Source: Ignelater luminosus (Eukaryota > Arthropoda > Insecta > Coleoptera > Elateridae). Taken from it: 64,000 bases of DNA. Shown here in pieces: positions 47,404 to 57,226 of the stretch. The number at the start of each line of letters is the position of its first letter. The first letter of the stretch is position 1. The position numbers and the translations under genes were made by a program. Under the pieces are notes generated by a model. The model was not told the DNA's origin and searched no databases. It worked only from the letters and a program-made list of their open reading frames with translations. The stretch lies in contig VTPC01091235.1 in the NCBI GenBank assembly GCA_011009095.1, positions 1-64,000 of the forward strand, read 5' to 3'.

Positions 47404-48330
47404 TACATGAATTCTGGTAAACTTCTTGGACTGTTTTTACAATTTAACAAGTATGAGATGATGTGCTTGGCGACTACACGTAAGAATAAAGTGCATTTTG
47501 TGACGTCAGACTGCAGTCTATACAGAGTGTTCTATTTAACAGTCTACATTCGATAATTAGGGAGGTATTAAAGCTATCAGACTGAAATTTAGTATTTTGG
47601 GGTAATGTGACATCTAGATAGCAAAACTAAAATTAAAAGCTCTTTTATAACATCCTGTCACACCAGAAACGACGTGAACTTGCATTTGTTAAATTGAGCC
47701 GTATGTCTTTATTGTTTCAATCGGCAGTTCGTATGATTTCTAATACAAAAGTATAAAGGGACAGTTCACATTTGATTATTCGAGTGAAGTCGAAATTGTA
47801 TTCCTCTGAAATTAGAACAATCATAGCGAATTTGAAAAGATAGTTTTGCTGTTAGATCACCTAATCTACCACCTGGACAAGCCTTTAATAAAAACTTGAT
47901 TACTAAAATCTAATTGTATCAGAAGCTTGTACTAACCTCTTCATAAAACATCTCTGTGGTTGTCCTGTATCGATGTTACTTCTAAAACCATTAGTGTATA
48001 GGTAAAACTGATTGTCTTTCTTATTTATTTCTTATTTACCCAACCATCCACTGTTATCCTTTCTTTATAGTTGAGGTTGGGTAGATTATTATTTATCTTG
48101 ACCGGTTGATTGTACTGTATCTGTAGCATTTTTTGCATGTATCGTAAGATGTGCACCTTGTTACTTTTGCTATCTTAAATCTATATTGTAGGTTGTTAAG
48201 TCTTCTTCTTTCTCTAGCAACCATTGTCAACCACGAGTAATAGGCTAACAGACCTGTGCTTTTTACTTTTTTTCTTCGATACCTAACATTATCTCTTCTT
48301 TCACACAAGCTTTATATGCAAATTTTTCTT

Positions 48331-48414
48331 TTTCTTTGTATTCTTTTTCTATTTCTTTGTATTCTTCTTCTATTTCTTTGTGTTCTTCTTCTTTTTCTTT
48401 GTATTCTTCTTCTT
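48331..48414 (+). repeat. 21-bp minisatellite, four units
   Basis: Four head-to-tail 21-nt units of tttctttgtattcttcttct a with few changes. Because 21 is a multiple of 3, both strands stay open: the minus strand reads repeated EEEYKEK-like heptads. That explains the open frames here without needing a gene. Confidence 0.85.
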
Positions 48415-48810
48415 TTTCTTCATTTAGTGATTCACTGCTGTTCTAATGTATTTTCTTCCTGTTTATCTTCGGAAAAGTATTTTCTAATTAATTCTTCTTG
48501 AGACTCTTCTCATATTTCAATTCATGTACCTCTTCTCTTTATAGCCATAAGTTTGGCTAATAACCATAATATTAAAATTTCTGAATTCTTAATAGGTTAA
48601 TTGTACTGTGACTATGTGTATTACAGATACAATGGGATCTGGGAGTGTTTAGATTATGTAGGGATTTGTAATGTTCTAAAGCTTGCAGTTATTGTTTGAA
48701 TGATGTTGTATAACCAATCAAACTTATATAAAGAAAATAAAGTCGCCTTTAATTCTTGATTCCTGGCTGGTTTTAATTATCATTAAAAGAATTGGCCGTT
48801 TTTATTAGAG

Positions 48811-49002
48811 TTGCCATCAAGACCTACCACGTTACTTACTTGTAGTAATGATATTAAGACCAAGAATTATAAAAGTGATTCTCATGCAGTACAATTAAAA
48901 ATGATTGAAGATGAAAACGATTTATATTACTCAATTTGTTATAAATCTCTTTTGCGTTTGGTAAAAGATCAAAAGTATAAAAAGTTTCTTTTATTACAGT
49001 AA
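48811..49002 (+). pseudogene. possible BESS-like motif remnant
   Basis: A 63-codon frame without an ATG start, ending DENDLYYSICYKSLLRLVKD-QKYKKFLLLQ. The pattern of an acidic lead, hydrophobic L-Y-S-I, then L..L and LLQ recalls the BESS motif at the C-terminus of insect MADF-domain proteins. No MADF domain is found upstream. It could equally be chance. Confidence 0.25.
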
Positions 49003-49244
49003 GGACAATAGATGTTTATTTACTTATTAAAAATATAATAATCTAGCTTAGCCTGTTTGAGAATAGCATCAGTTAATAATGCTGTTTCGACTGTACAAAC
49101 AAAAACTAAAAGTAGAAAATCTTTTTTGCAAAGACAAATCAATTGAAATTGAAACTGATCCTCCTATTGTTTCCATTGGATCTTTTTCTGTGTAAAAATG
49201 TTATTTGTTAAACGTGAAACTAGCCTTCTTCGGATATTGCTGCA

Positions 49245-49345
49245 AAAAATCCAGGTCAGACGGTACAAAATATAATATTTACCTAAATTACTTTATTAAA
49301 GTTTACAATTTATAGAAGTAAATCTCATTATTTTGCTTGGAAATG
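49245..49345 (+). repeat. 100-bp repeat, copy 1 (partner at 55.77 kb)
   Basis: aaaaatccaggtcagacggt, acaaaatataatatttaccta, aattactttattaaagttta and aatttatagaagtaaatct recur in the same order at 55,768-55,880. The two lie outside the LINEs and flank the LINE cluster. Confidence 0.65.
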
Positions 49346-49559
49346 TTTTTAACTTCGTGAAGAACGTAAATATAAAAACCTTAGAAGCAATTTAAGGTTG
49401 TATGCAGAGTATTAAAGTACGCACCATAATAATAAATTTAACTTTGTCTCATTTTATTGTTTTTTCTCCAATACCGTACAGTATTGGTTTCAAAATATTC
49501 AGATGTTTTAAGTAACAGACTACACCTCTTAAAGTCAGCATCTGCATTATTTTGTTGAT

Positions 49560-50560
49560 TAAACAATATAATAAATAAGGAACGAAAAACAAAATTTAAA
49601 ACTTGCAATAAGTTTCGACAGCGGGCGGCCAGCTCGCGGCTGTGCTCGATCTGTGCTGAAGGCGTTTGATGAGAAATAAGGACGGGAAATCTTAGTTGTC
49701 CAATCGCATAGCAGTGGAATTATCTGATTATTAAGGGAGTTGTTCACCAACTTCTGAGAACGCTCCATGAGTACAGCAGGAGACTCCTTGTGTTTCATTT
49801 TGGATTCTCTTTTATGCTGTTTGTTTTAATGAATTCCAAGTGCGCATGTTGGTGAGAAATTTCCGCCCGGTTGTAAATTTTCTCCATAGATTTTCTTTTG
49901 CTTAGCGATCGCATTTAGCAGTGCGGTAGTAAAAATAGTGTACTGATAATTGATTACGGGTCGGATAAAGGTTTTGTTCGTTTACATTGTTTAGTTCAAC
50001 CTTGTCGTTTTTGTGCGATTGATTTGACGAAATTATAAGATGTGAACTTTTTATGGGTAGGGTTAATATTCTCCACATTCAAGATCGAGTAGTCTAGTTC
50101 GAACAGCAAGATTTTCAATGCGGTGTCGTCTGCAATTGAGACATTCGAACTGTTGGCTTCTGGGAGCGTAGAATGTCATGGGATTAAAAGAGAAACAGGT
50201 AGAGCAAAAAGAATAAAACTTTGGTGTACAGTGACAGATCGGAGTTTGCTAAGAGGCCCCATCATTTCAGTCCTTGGAGGCAAACGTAGTGGTTGTTGTT
50301 GAGGAGGGTATTGGTTGAGTTGGCAACCAGCGGGAGGTGTTCGAGAGTAACAATGTAGCAACGAATATGGAACTCTCAAAATCATGACAATGATTTGGTA
50401 GCTGACAAAACTTCCTTGGTGGAAACTAAAAGTGGAATAGTAACAATCTGCTAAGGTGCGACCTTTAGATTTAGTCGCTTGCTTCTCGAGAGCTAAATTG
50501 TTTCTCACGATGGTCCGCTGTCAACACGAACAGGGTTTTGGAGTGGAATGTTATAAGGTG
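49560..50560 (-). mobile_element. probable degraded LINE RT fragment
   Basis: On the minus strand a NNNHYVCLQGLK-like segment (about 50,305) is followed, after a gap, by SIADDTALKILLFELDYSI (about 50,135-50,085), which fits the catalytic ADD box and next helix of jockey-type RTs. The nucleotide stretch gcgcatgttggtgagaaatttccg (about 49,840) is like gagcatgtttggtagaaattcc (about 51,970) in the neighbouring LINE, which supports a shared origin. Frames are badly broken; the extent is a guess. Confidence 0.45.
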
Positions 50561-50631
50561 AAGATGTAAACGGGGTTGTTCACCTAATAATTCACTACAA
50601 ATAAAAATAGTCAAGACTAATTAATTCAAAA

Positions 50632-50637
50632 TTTATT
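50632..50637 (-). terminator. poly(A) signal of the 50.7-kb peptide gene
   Basis: AATAAA on the minus strand, 40 nt past the stop codon of the peptide gene. Confidence 0.6.
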
Positions 50638-50676
50638 TGTTTTCCATCTTTCAAAATTCAATTAAATAAGATGTAT

Positions 50677-51512
50677 CTACTCCTTCTCGTTAGGTGGGGC
50701 TGCTACGAAAACAATTCCTAGTGGTTCCGCAACAGCAAGAGTCAAAGCTAAAAATAGAAAAAAAGGCTTAATATGAAAATTGTACATAACTGATAAAAAC
50801 ACAAAATTTATGCAATGCCTATGATCTTTTAAATACAAATATTTATTATTACAACCCGTATTTTTAAAATAATAGGGTGACGTTATTTTGTGCTGATTAA
50901 TTGAGCTGTAGGTCAATTTGCAACAATGGGAAAGTTCCATATAATGGAACTGTGAAATTTTAATCACTGATATCCACTATTTAAGGTTAGAAAACTCTCG
51001 TACATTGTTCAGCATCGCCATAAACGCCTGATCACGTCTTCATTTTGAGAATTTAAAAGTATACCATCAACCAATCAGAATATAGAATCACAATGACTTT
51101 GCATTGTCAATCAGCGTCAATTATTAACCAATAAAATTTTGTTGGAACATCGATCTACGTTTTGATTTTGGACAATGGTACGTTTCAAAATTCTAAACTT
51201 TTATTTTGTTTACTGGTGTATAAAATCGGATCTTTTGAGATTTTATGCATTAATCACTTTATAACAACCAAAACTTGCAAAAATATTCAAAAAAGCCAAT
51301 TGTGGAATTTCCCCATTTTACGCGAAAGACCGCAATATAAACTCTGATGAAAGCATTTCCTTATTGTTATTTACAGCCAACGATTTTAGTTTGGAGTTAA
51401 TTGATTTTTGAATTCAAACGACACCTATCTCGCAATTCTTAAAAACAAATGCTACTGTAATCTTCTTACCTACGGCAATTATTGCCAGGGTTATTAAACT
51501 TGTATTGAACAT
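50677..51512 (-). CDS. two-exon gene for a 37-residue secreted peptide (paralogue 2)
   Basis: Exon 1 is 51512-51470 (minus), ATG to ...GCC GTA G, then donor GTAAGA. Exon 2 is 50747-50677, after acceptor CTATTTTTAG and ending in TAG. The 722-bp intron is in phase 1, as in the 45.0-kb paralogue. The product starts MFNTSLITLAIIAVALTLAV, a hydrophobic signal peptide; cleavage after AVA would release EPLGIVFVAAPPNEKE. Eight of the first ten residues align without gaps with the paralogue allowing conservative changes (TSLI-LAI core identical), and both mature parts begin EPL and end with a PP near the C-terminus. TATA box, short leader and AATAAA are present. The mature peptides otherwise differ strongly. 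Function is unknown; no cysteine, no amidation or dibasic signal. The gene is wedged between LINE fragments but looks intact. Confidence 0.7.
51304..51314 (-). promoter_or_regulatory. NF-kappaB-like word in the intron of the 50.7-kb gene
   Basis: Minus strand GGGGAAATTCC, a Rel-type consensus match inside the 722-bp intron. A chance hit cannot be excluded. Confidence 0.2.
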
Positions 51513-51560
51513 GTCTCACTGCACTTGTTATGAATTACACAAAAAAATTACCCAAAATGG

Positions 51561-51570
51561 TTTATTTATA
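51561..51570 (-). promoter_or_regulatory. TATA box of the 50.7-kb peptide gene
   Basis: GTATAAATAAACC context on the minus strand, 49-58 nt upstream of the ATG, matching the layout of the paralogue. Confidence 0.65.
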
Positions 51571-51899
51571 CCCAACTTTACCAAGACTCCGTTATGCTCC
51601 AAAGCGCAAAATTAAGGTTATGTTCCATTGTCATTTGTTCTTGCTATAATCCTTAAAATTTACAATCACTGAATTGTTCAATTTTTATATCCGTATGTCT
51701 TACATACATAAATGATTTTTTATTTGTTAATTTCAATTCAATCTTGAAAACCTATAGAAACTATATCAAGTAGGTTATGGTTTCTATAAATCACTGTACA
51801 AATCATGATAAAACTACCAACTAACATTCTTAAATGAATTTATACAGATTAGCTCAAAAAATAAACGCACGTAGTAGTAAAGTAGATGATGGACTAGGA

Positions 51900-53560
51900 G
51901 ATGTTTGTTGTCCCTTGGATTATTTTCTTAAGGTCCTGAAGACGTGCAGCTTGTTCTTATGATTTTCAGGCGAGCATGTTTGGTAGAAATTCCCCACCCC
52001 TTTAAAAATTTCCCTCTGCAGAGAAAGTTGATATGTGCGTCCCATAGTTATTTGACGACGTAGGTTTTCTGTGGATTAATTCTCTCCGTCCAAAACCAAG
52101 TTTCCAGACGTCCTAGTTCAAACGCAAGATTCTAGATGCTTCGGAGGAGTTGATGGAGCTTGCAGGATGTTATGCACAATGTGATGTCCTCCACAAATTG
52201 AGTTTGGATATACTACTAAATCCTGGAGGCGAGCAAGTAGCAATAGAAGATAAACAGGAGGGGCAAGACAATGGAATCTTAAGCAACACCGAAACTAAAA
52301 GTATCTAGATCAAGGCAAACGTCGTAGTTGACGTTGGACAAGGCGTTACGATCAAATAGGGATTGGTGAATTTCCTCCAGGAAGTTGTCAAAAAGTTTTG
52401 CCTTTTCTAGTTAGTTCATTGTTTGGATGATTTCTGATTCGTCTGGATGCAGAATTTATGCTAAGATCTGTTGCCCTGAAGATGATCCATGTTTGAATCA
52501 AAGGCCGACTTTGGTTTTTCAAAAGATCGTGGGTGCTGACAAATTCTCTTTACGTTTTTTCGTTTATCGTGGGTGACAGTGACAAAAAGAACCAATTTGG
52601 GTAAATGGTTTTCTCCGAAACAGAGTACCTTGCAGTGCGTCTTAGACCGCGATAGTGACTTAGAGGGACGGACTCGATTTTCTCTGTATTACCAAGAAAG
52701 GAAGACTATTGTCCACGACGCGACGGTCTGAAGCTCTTCCCGAAGGGCGTTGTTCCAATTTCTGATGGTGTGAAGACTGTTCAAGGTAAGATGAAGTTAA
52801 AGAAAGATGAATTTGTTAACCAGAAGAAGACGGTCAGGAATGGCAATGTGAGAATTCAAAATGATAACGGTGTGGTCAATGATAGTACTTCAATGAGAGC
52901 TGAAAGTCGAATTATCATTAGGCGCTCAGAATAGTAAGAGCAGACAATCTGCCTGGTTGCTGCTTTTAAGTTTAGTCTCCTCATTGCTAAAGGTTGTGTC
53001 GATGGGTTTATGTTTAGAACCAAGTCTCCCGTAGTTTTAGTTCGAAAGCCAAAAGTCTATATGAGTCGGAGGATGTTGCCTATAGGGTGGCGACGTTCAC
53101 AGATTGGGACGGACAGGCTGCTGGGTTTTGGGAACAAAGAATATTGTGGTAATAAAAGATAGATAGGAAAGATTAAAGAATGGAGTGTTTTGAGCTAGAA
53201 GGTTAATGACTTTTCTGGTGAATACGTCGTCAAATGCTATTGCCCCAAACAGTTTTCTTTTAAAGCATTGAACTGATAATGCCTGGCAGGAGGATTCCGG
53301 TTTTAAAAGGGGGATTTGGAGGAGAGGAATTATGTAGTTGAAGTTGTGGGAAGATCGCCGGGAAGTTAATAAGCTTCTTTTAGAATGTTGACGAAGATGT
53401 TTGCCTTTTGATGATCTGATGATTTCTGATCCTTCAGGACTAGATTTGATGTCAAAATCTTGCACCTGAAGAGTAATCCGGGCCCGAATAAGCAGCCAAC
53501 CATTGCGAATCCCAGAATCTGATTGTGGACGAATGCTCTATCCGTGGGCGAATTAGCGGA
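51900..53560 (-). mobile_element. jockey-like LINE fragment: reverse transcriptase
   Basis: Read from 53,560 leftward in several frames. AFDDVFTRKVINLLAQN (about 53,240) and IFFVPKTQQPVRP (about 53,130) correspond to the family pattern APG-D.ITxxVIKxL...VxMIPKPGK. A HFEFSHCHS-like stretch (about 52,850) fits the QFGFR block. SFGVA then DSIVLPLLF (about 52,300-52,260) fits GVPQGSxLSPLLF. FVEDITL (about 52,185) is a decayed FADDTA box, followed by LETWFWTERINPQKTYVV (about 52,090-52,040). The order is right for one element, but it is heavily mutated. Ends are uncertain; 52,500-52,800 shows no motif. Confidence 0.62.
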
Positions 53561-53924
53561 TGCTTGGTGGCAAAGAAGGGCGATTTAAATCGATTTGAGT
53601 TCCAGTTTCTGACGGTACAAAGAGCGTTTTAGGGCAGAAACAGTGGAAGTAGGGTAGAGTCCGTAAGCAAGGGATGATAGTCGGAAGTGTATAGCAACGC
53701 GACTATGCATGCGGGGCTAGCACGCCGGTGATGTTGATGCAATTGATAGGATTTCCCTGGTGAGAAATAAAAATGAGTTATCGTTGGTTGTCCGGAATAA
53801 TAGTAACCTAAGTAGATAATTTGCCAGGATGGAGCAATTTGGAAAGAGGCCGCAATGGATCAATGGAACCATTCCAACGCGGAATTGCAAAATGTCTAAA
53901 AGCTGGGGAGGGTTCTTTATTTTT

Positions 53925-55340
53925 ATCAAACTTTTTTTCTGGTTACTACTCTCTTGTGTTTGTCTCCCTGCTCTGTATGCTGCCTGTTCTTCTTGCATCT
54001 TATTTTCAGTTATGATCTTGGTCTCTTTTCTGCTATTCCGGAATGTGTCTTGTGTGGTACCGAAGATAAGCATATTGCTCTATAGTTTTCGCATTTTCTT
54101 GTGTTGGTCTTCTTGTATATTCGTACGATAATACTTCTCTTCCAATCTTCTGGTATTTTCTCTATTCTCTAGGCTTGTTGAAAAATATTTATTAACCATC
54201 TCATTACTACTGGACTTTCCTTTTTACCATTTCTGCCGTTAGGCGGTCTTTTGCTATTGCATTTCTTGTTTCGTCTTCAGTTATTTCTTCTGCTTCGTTT
54301 TCATCTCTTTCTTGTAGCAGGTTTTCTTTTTGTTGATTATTGGATTTTGCTTCCGTTAGTTTTCCTTTTCCGAATTTTGTCTTATAATATTCTCTTTGAG
54401 CATCGAGTATATGTTTCATCCCTGTTTGTAGTTCTCCTCTAAGGTTTCTTCTGCTTCTATCTTTTGTGTCTTATTTCCTTTCAGTCGTTTTATAACAATT
54501 CTTGTTTTTCCGAGCTTTCTTGCTTGGTTTACTGCACTGCTTCTTTGGCTTCACTTCGTTTTGCTATGTATATTCTTCTGCTTTAGTTTGTCTTGGTTCT
54601 AATGTAATTTTTCCATGCTACCTTTTTTCTGTTAAATTTTGCGTTTGACTTCATCATTTCACCATTTCTTCTATGTTATTTCTCATCATCTTAATGCCGC
54701 GTACATCTTCTGCTATTTCCTATTTCCTTAAGTTTATTCCATCTTTGGTCTAGGATTTATTGTTTTTCGTTACTATTCTTTTTGTCCTTAACATATTGGT
54801 TGGTAACTTGCATCTTCTTTATTTCTCTCTGCAGGTCTTTATAGAAGGTTTCCTTTTCGTCAGTTGTTGAATTTTCTCTTGGTGCATATACTGAGATTAT
54901 TCCTAATTTCTCTTGAAGGTTTAGGTTTATTATTATTATTCTTCAGTTTATCGGTTCCCATCTTGTTACTTTGTTGCTCATTTCACTATTCACTATAATT
55001 CCTACCCTTTCTAAAATTCGATTACCTTTGGGGGAGTCTGAATATCTCAGTACATATCCTTTGTTCATGTGTGCTATTCCGTTTTCTTTTTTCTCTATTT
55101 CAGAAATTCCTAGGATTTGTACCTTGTATTTCTCTATCTCCACAATTATTTCGCATTCTTTTCCTGTTACTGACGTTACGTTCAGTATACAAATTCGTAT
55201 CCTGTTTCTCTCCAAAAGTCGTCTTCGGTTAGTCCGTCTGATTCCGAGGCTCGTCTTATTTCTCTGAACGTTGTTGCTCTGTATGGGTGGTTGACCCAAC
55301 GACAGAGGCCTCGTTACCTCGGGACAACTGGCTAATTATT
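53925..55340 (-). mobile_element. LINE 5' fragment: endonuclease and start of RT
   Basis: The minus-strand frame 55,299-54,943 matches the apurinic-like endonuclease of LINEs: RIRICILNVTSVTGKECEII (about 55,205), VQILGISEIEKKENG with the active-site Glu (about 55,115), GYVLRYSDSPKGN and GIIVNSEMSNKVTRWEPIN. After a frame change ISVYAP appears near 54,890. RT onset motifs follow: IPEDWKRSIIVRIYKK (about 54,150), CENYRAICLSSVPHK (about 54,090) and MQEEQAAYRAGRQTQ (about 53,995). Similarity stops near 53,925. The central part (54,250-54,750) is frame-broken. The element is 3'-truncated, unlike the usual 5' truncation. The family often turns up in annotations as craniofacial development protein 2-like. 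Confidence 0.78.
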
Positions 55341-55767
55341 GTGAATATTCAGCAATCCTGTCTGCAAGACTGCAGTCCCAGCCAGGGGACGCATTTTATA
55401 AAAATTGCAATAAAAAATTTCTTATTGCATCTGAACATTTTTTTTTTCTAAAGAATGAATTATTTGACTGATAGAGTTTGTTTTGTAGTAGAAAAACGGT
55501 ATTACTTGTTTATTAACTCAAAAGCACAAATTACCTCAACTGTATTAAGAGTCGCTCAAATTTAAATGTTCCTTAATTTTATACATAACTGTATAGTCTG
55601 TATACAGTCAAAAGTGAGATCAGGTAATTTTATGTTTTGCAAAAAAGGAATTAATTCACCGAAACATCTGTTCGATCACATGCTTTCAATGTAAAAACCC
55701 ATCGACATTTATTAAATATTGAATTCGTTTTTAACGCACATCTAGTACTACATTCGGTTACACAAAA

Positions 55768-55880
55768 ATCTAGGTCAGACAGTATTGCATACAAAATATA
55801 ACATCTACCCAAATTACTTATTAAAGTTTAAAATTTATAGACGTAAACCGTGTTACTTTGCTTGAAAATGCTTTTATTTT
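55768..55880 (+). repeat. 100-bp repeat, copy 2 (partner at 49.25 kb)
   Basis: aaaatctaggtcagacagta, caaaatataacatctaccca, aattacttattaaagtttaa and aatttatagacgtaaa, in the same order as in copy 1. Confidence 0.65.
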
Positions 55881-55947
55881 CATATTACACGTGCTGAGCG
55901 AGACTAAAATATTAAGTGTAGAAACGGTAGAAAAACTTTAGAGGTAT

Positions 55948-57226
55948 ATATACAGGGTGTATGAACTATATTTTAATAACTTTAGGGTTTAGGTGAGTTC
56001 AAAAATTTTAGTTCATTTTGTTACTATTACATTTTTATTCCCATGTTTAAAAATATCTAACTAACTGAAAGTAAGATCTACAAATATCACATTTGAGTCT
56101 AGTCCGAGAACTTTGAAAAGATTAAGTATGAACGTGAACAACAGCTTTTATTTCATTACAGCAATTGAGGCATTTTAATGTTTGTAGAGGGCTTAGTTCA
56201 TTTCGATGAACAAGGTTTACATCAGTACTAAAGGGTTATTCACTGTTGGCAGTAGATGTATAAGGTCTTGGAGAAACCTAATTTAGTTTGGATTCTGTCA
56301 GTTACTTATAGATTCTACCAACTACCAACCAATACTGGCAGTAAGTGTACAAAATCTTGGCACAACGTAAGACAACACTTAGCTTGGTAGTACTTAGCAG
56401 GGTCTGGTAGTTCATGGCAGTATCTAGAAGGATCCGTTAGAATTCGGCAGCATTTCCCAGGTTTCAGCAGTATTTGATAGCACTGTCAATTACGTCAAGT
56501 CGGATAGTGCCAAATACAAGCAGGTCTTGTCAAGTTATTGCTTTAGGCCATGCCAAGACTTTAGACACCCACAACCACCTTTGGAAAATTGAAGGAATTT
56601 TGTTCTTCACTTGAATAATTTGATAAGAATGTTTAGCGTGTTATGTCTTTTGGTTTTTCGTATTTTATTGTCCAACTTCATCGATACGTGTCAAAAGATC
56701 CTTTTTCACTGTTTCTAATTATTCATTCAATTTAGAATTTATGTTTTGGAAGACAAGGAGATTTTGTTGAATGTTGTGCAGTTTTTGTGTATATTTATCA
56801 TTGCCGGCAACAGCTGAGACTTGCTTCAATATTTTTTTCACTTAGAGACTAAAAAACTCTAGTTACTTTCATGACAGAACCGTCTTTGTCATCTTCATTT
56901 TCTTGTCGGAAGTTTTGATATCAAATAGTTGCTGCTAGTGTTGAGCACCTTCTAAAATGTGTCACAATTCTATCTTTTACTGAAAGGAGTGAAATTAAAA
57001 TTAGAAGCTTCTCGAGATTTCTCAGCTCGATGAACTTCTACCAACCTATCTTTTATGGATGCTACATTCCTAACGTCATCGGGAGAATTTCTAAGAGAAT
57101 ATTTATAAATAGAGTAACTGAAGGAGACCTGATTAGTTACAGAATAGCAGATAATATCCCTTAGTGTTTTAGTGGAGTGGTTAATGAGTTTCCTTTATAA
57201 TTTATTATTTTATACACCCTGTATAT
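55948..57226. mobile_element. putative inverted-repeat element, 1.28 kb
   Basis: ATATACAGGGTGTAT at 55948-55962 is repeated in inverse orientation at 57212-57226 (15 bp perfect, then only loosely AT-rich). The tacagggtg word is shared with the 44.1-kb element. Inside, 56,230-56,500 has imperfect direct repeats of about 24 bp built on ggcagtattt-gcagggtctggtag. No transposase frame. The ends are short, so this is less certain than the 44.1-kb element. Confidence 0.5.

Larger units (their letters stand above)
47406..49244. other. unrecognised DNA with a pyrimidine minisatellite
   Basis: A tatacagagtgttc word at 47,520 again resembles an element end. 48,060-48,310 has a minus-strand frame without motif. 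The minisatellite and one short possible coding remnant are listed separately. Confidence 0.5.

Noticed and set aside
48256-48501. 81-codon Leu/Phe/Cys-rich plus frame
   Set aside because: Produced by the 21-bp pyrimidine minisatellite.
53821-54442. Hydrophobic plus-strand frames (53,829-54,131 and 54,251-54,442)
   Set aside because: Shadows of the minus-strand LINE, whose Lys/Glu-rich codons read as Phe/Leu on the other strand.
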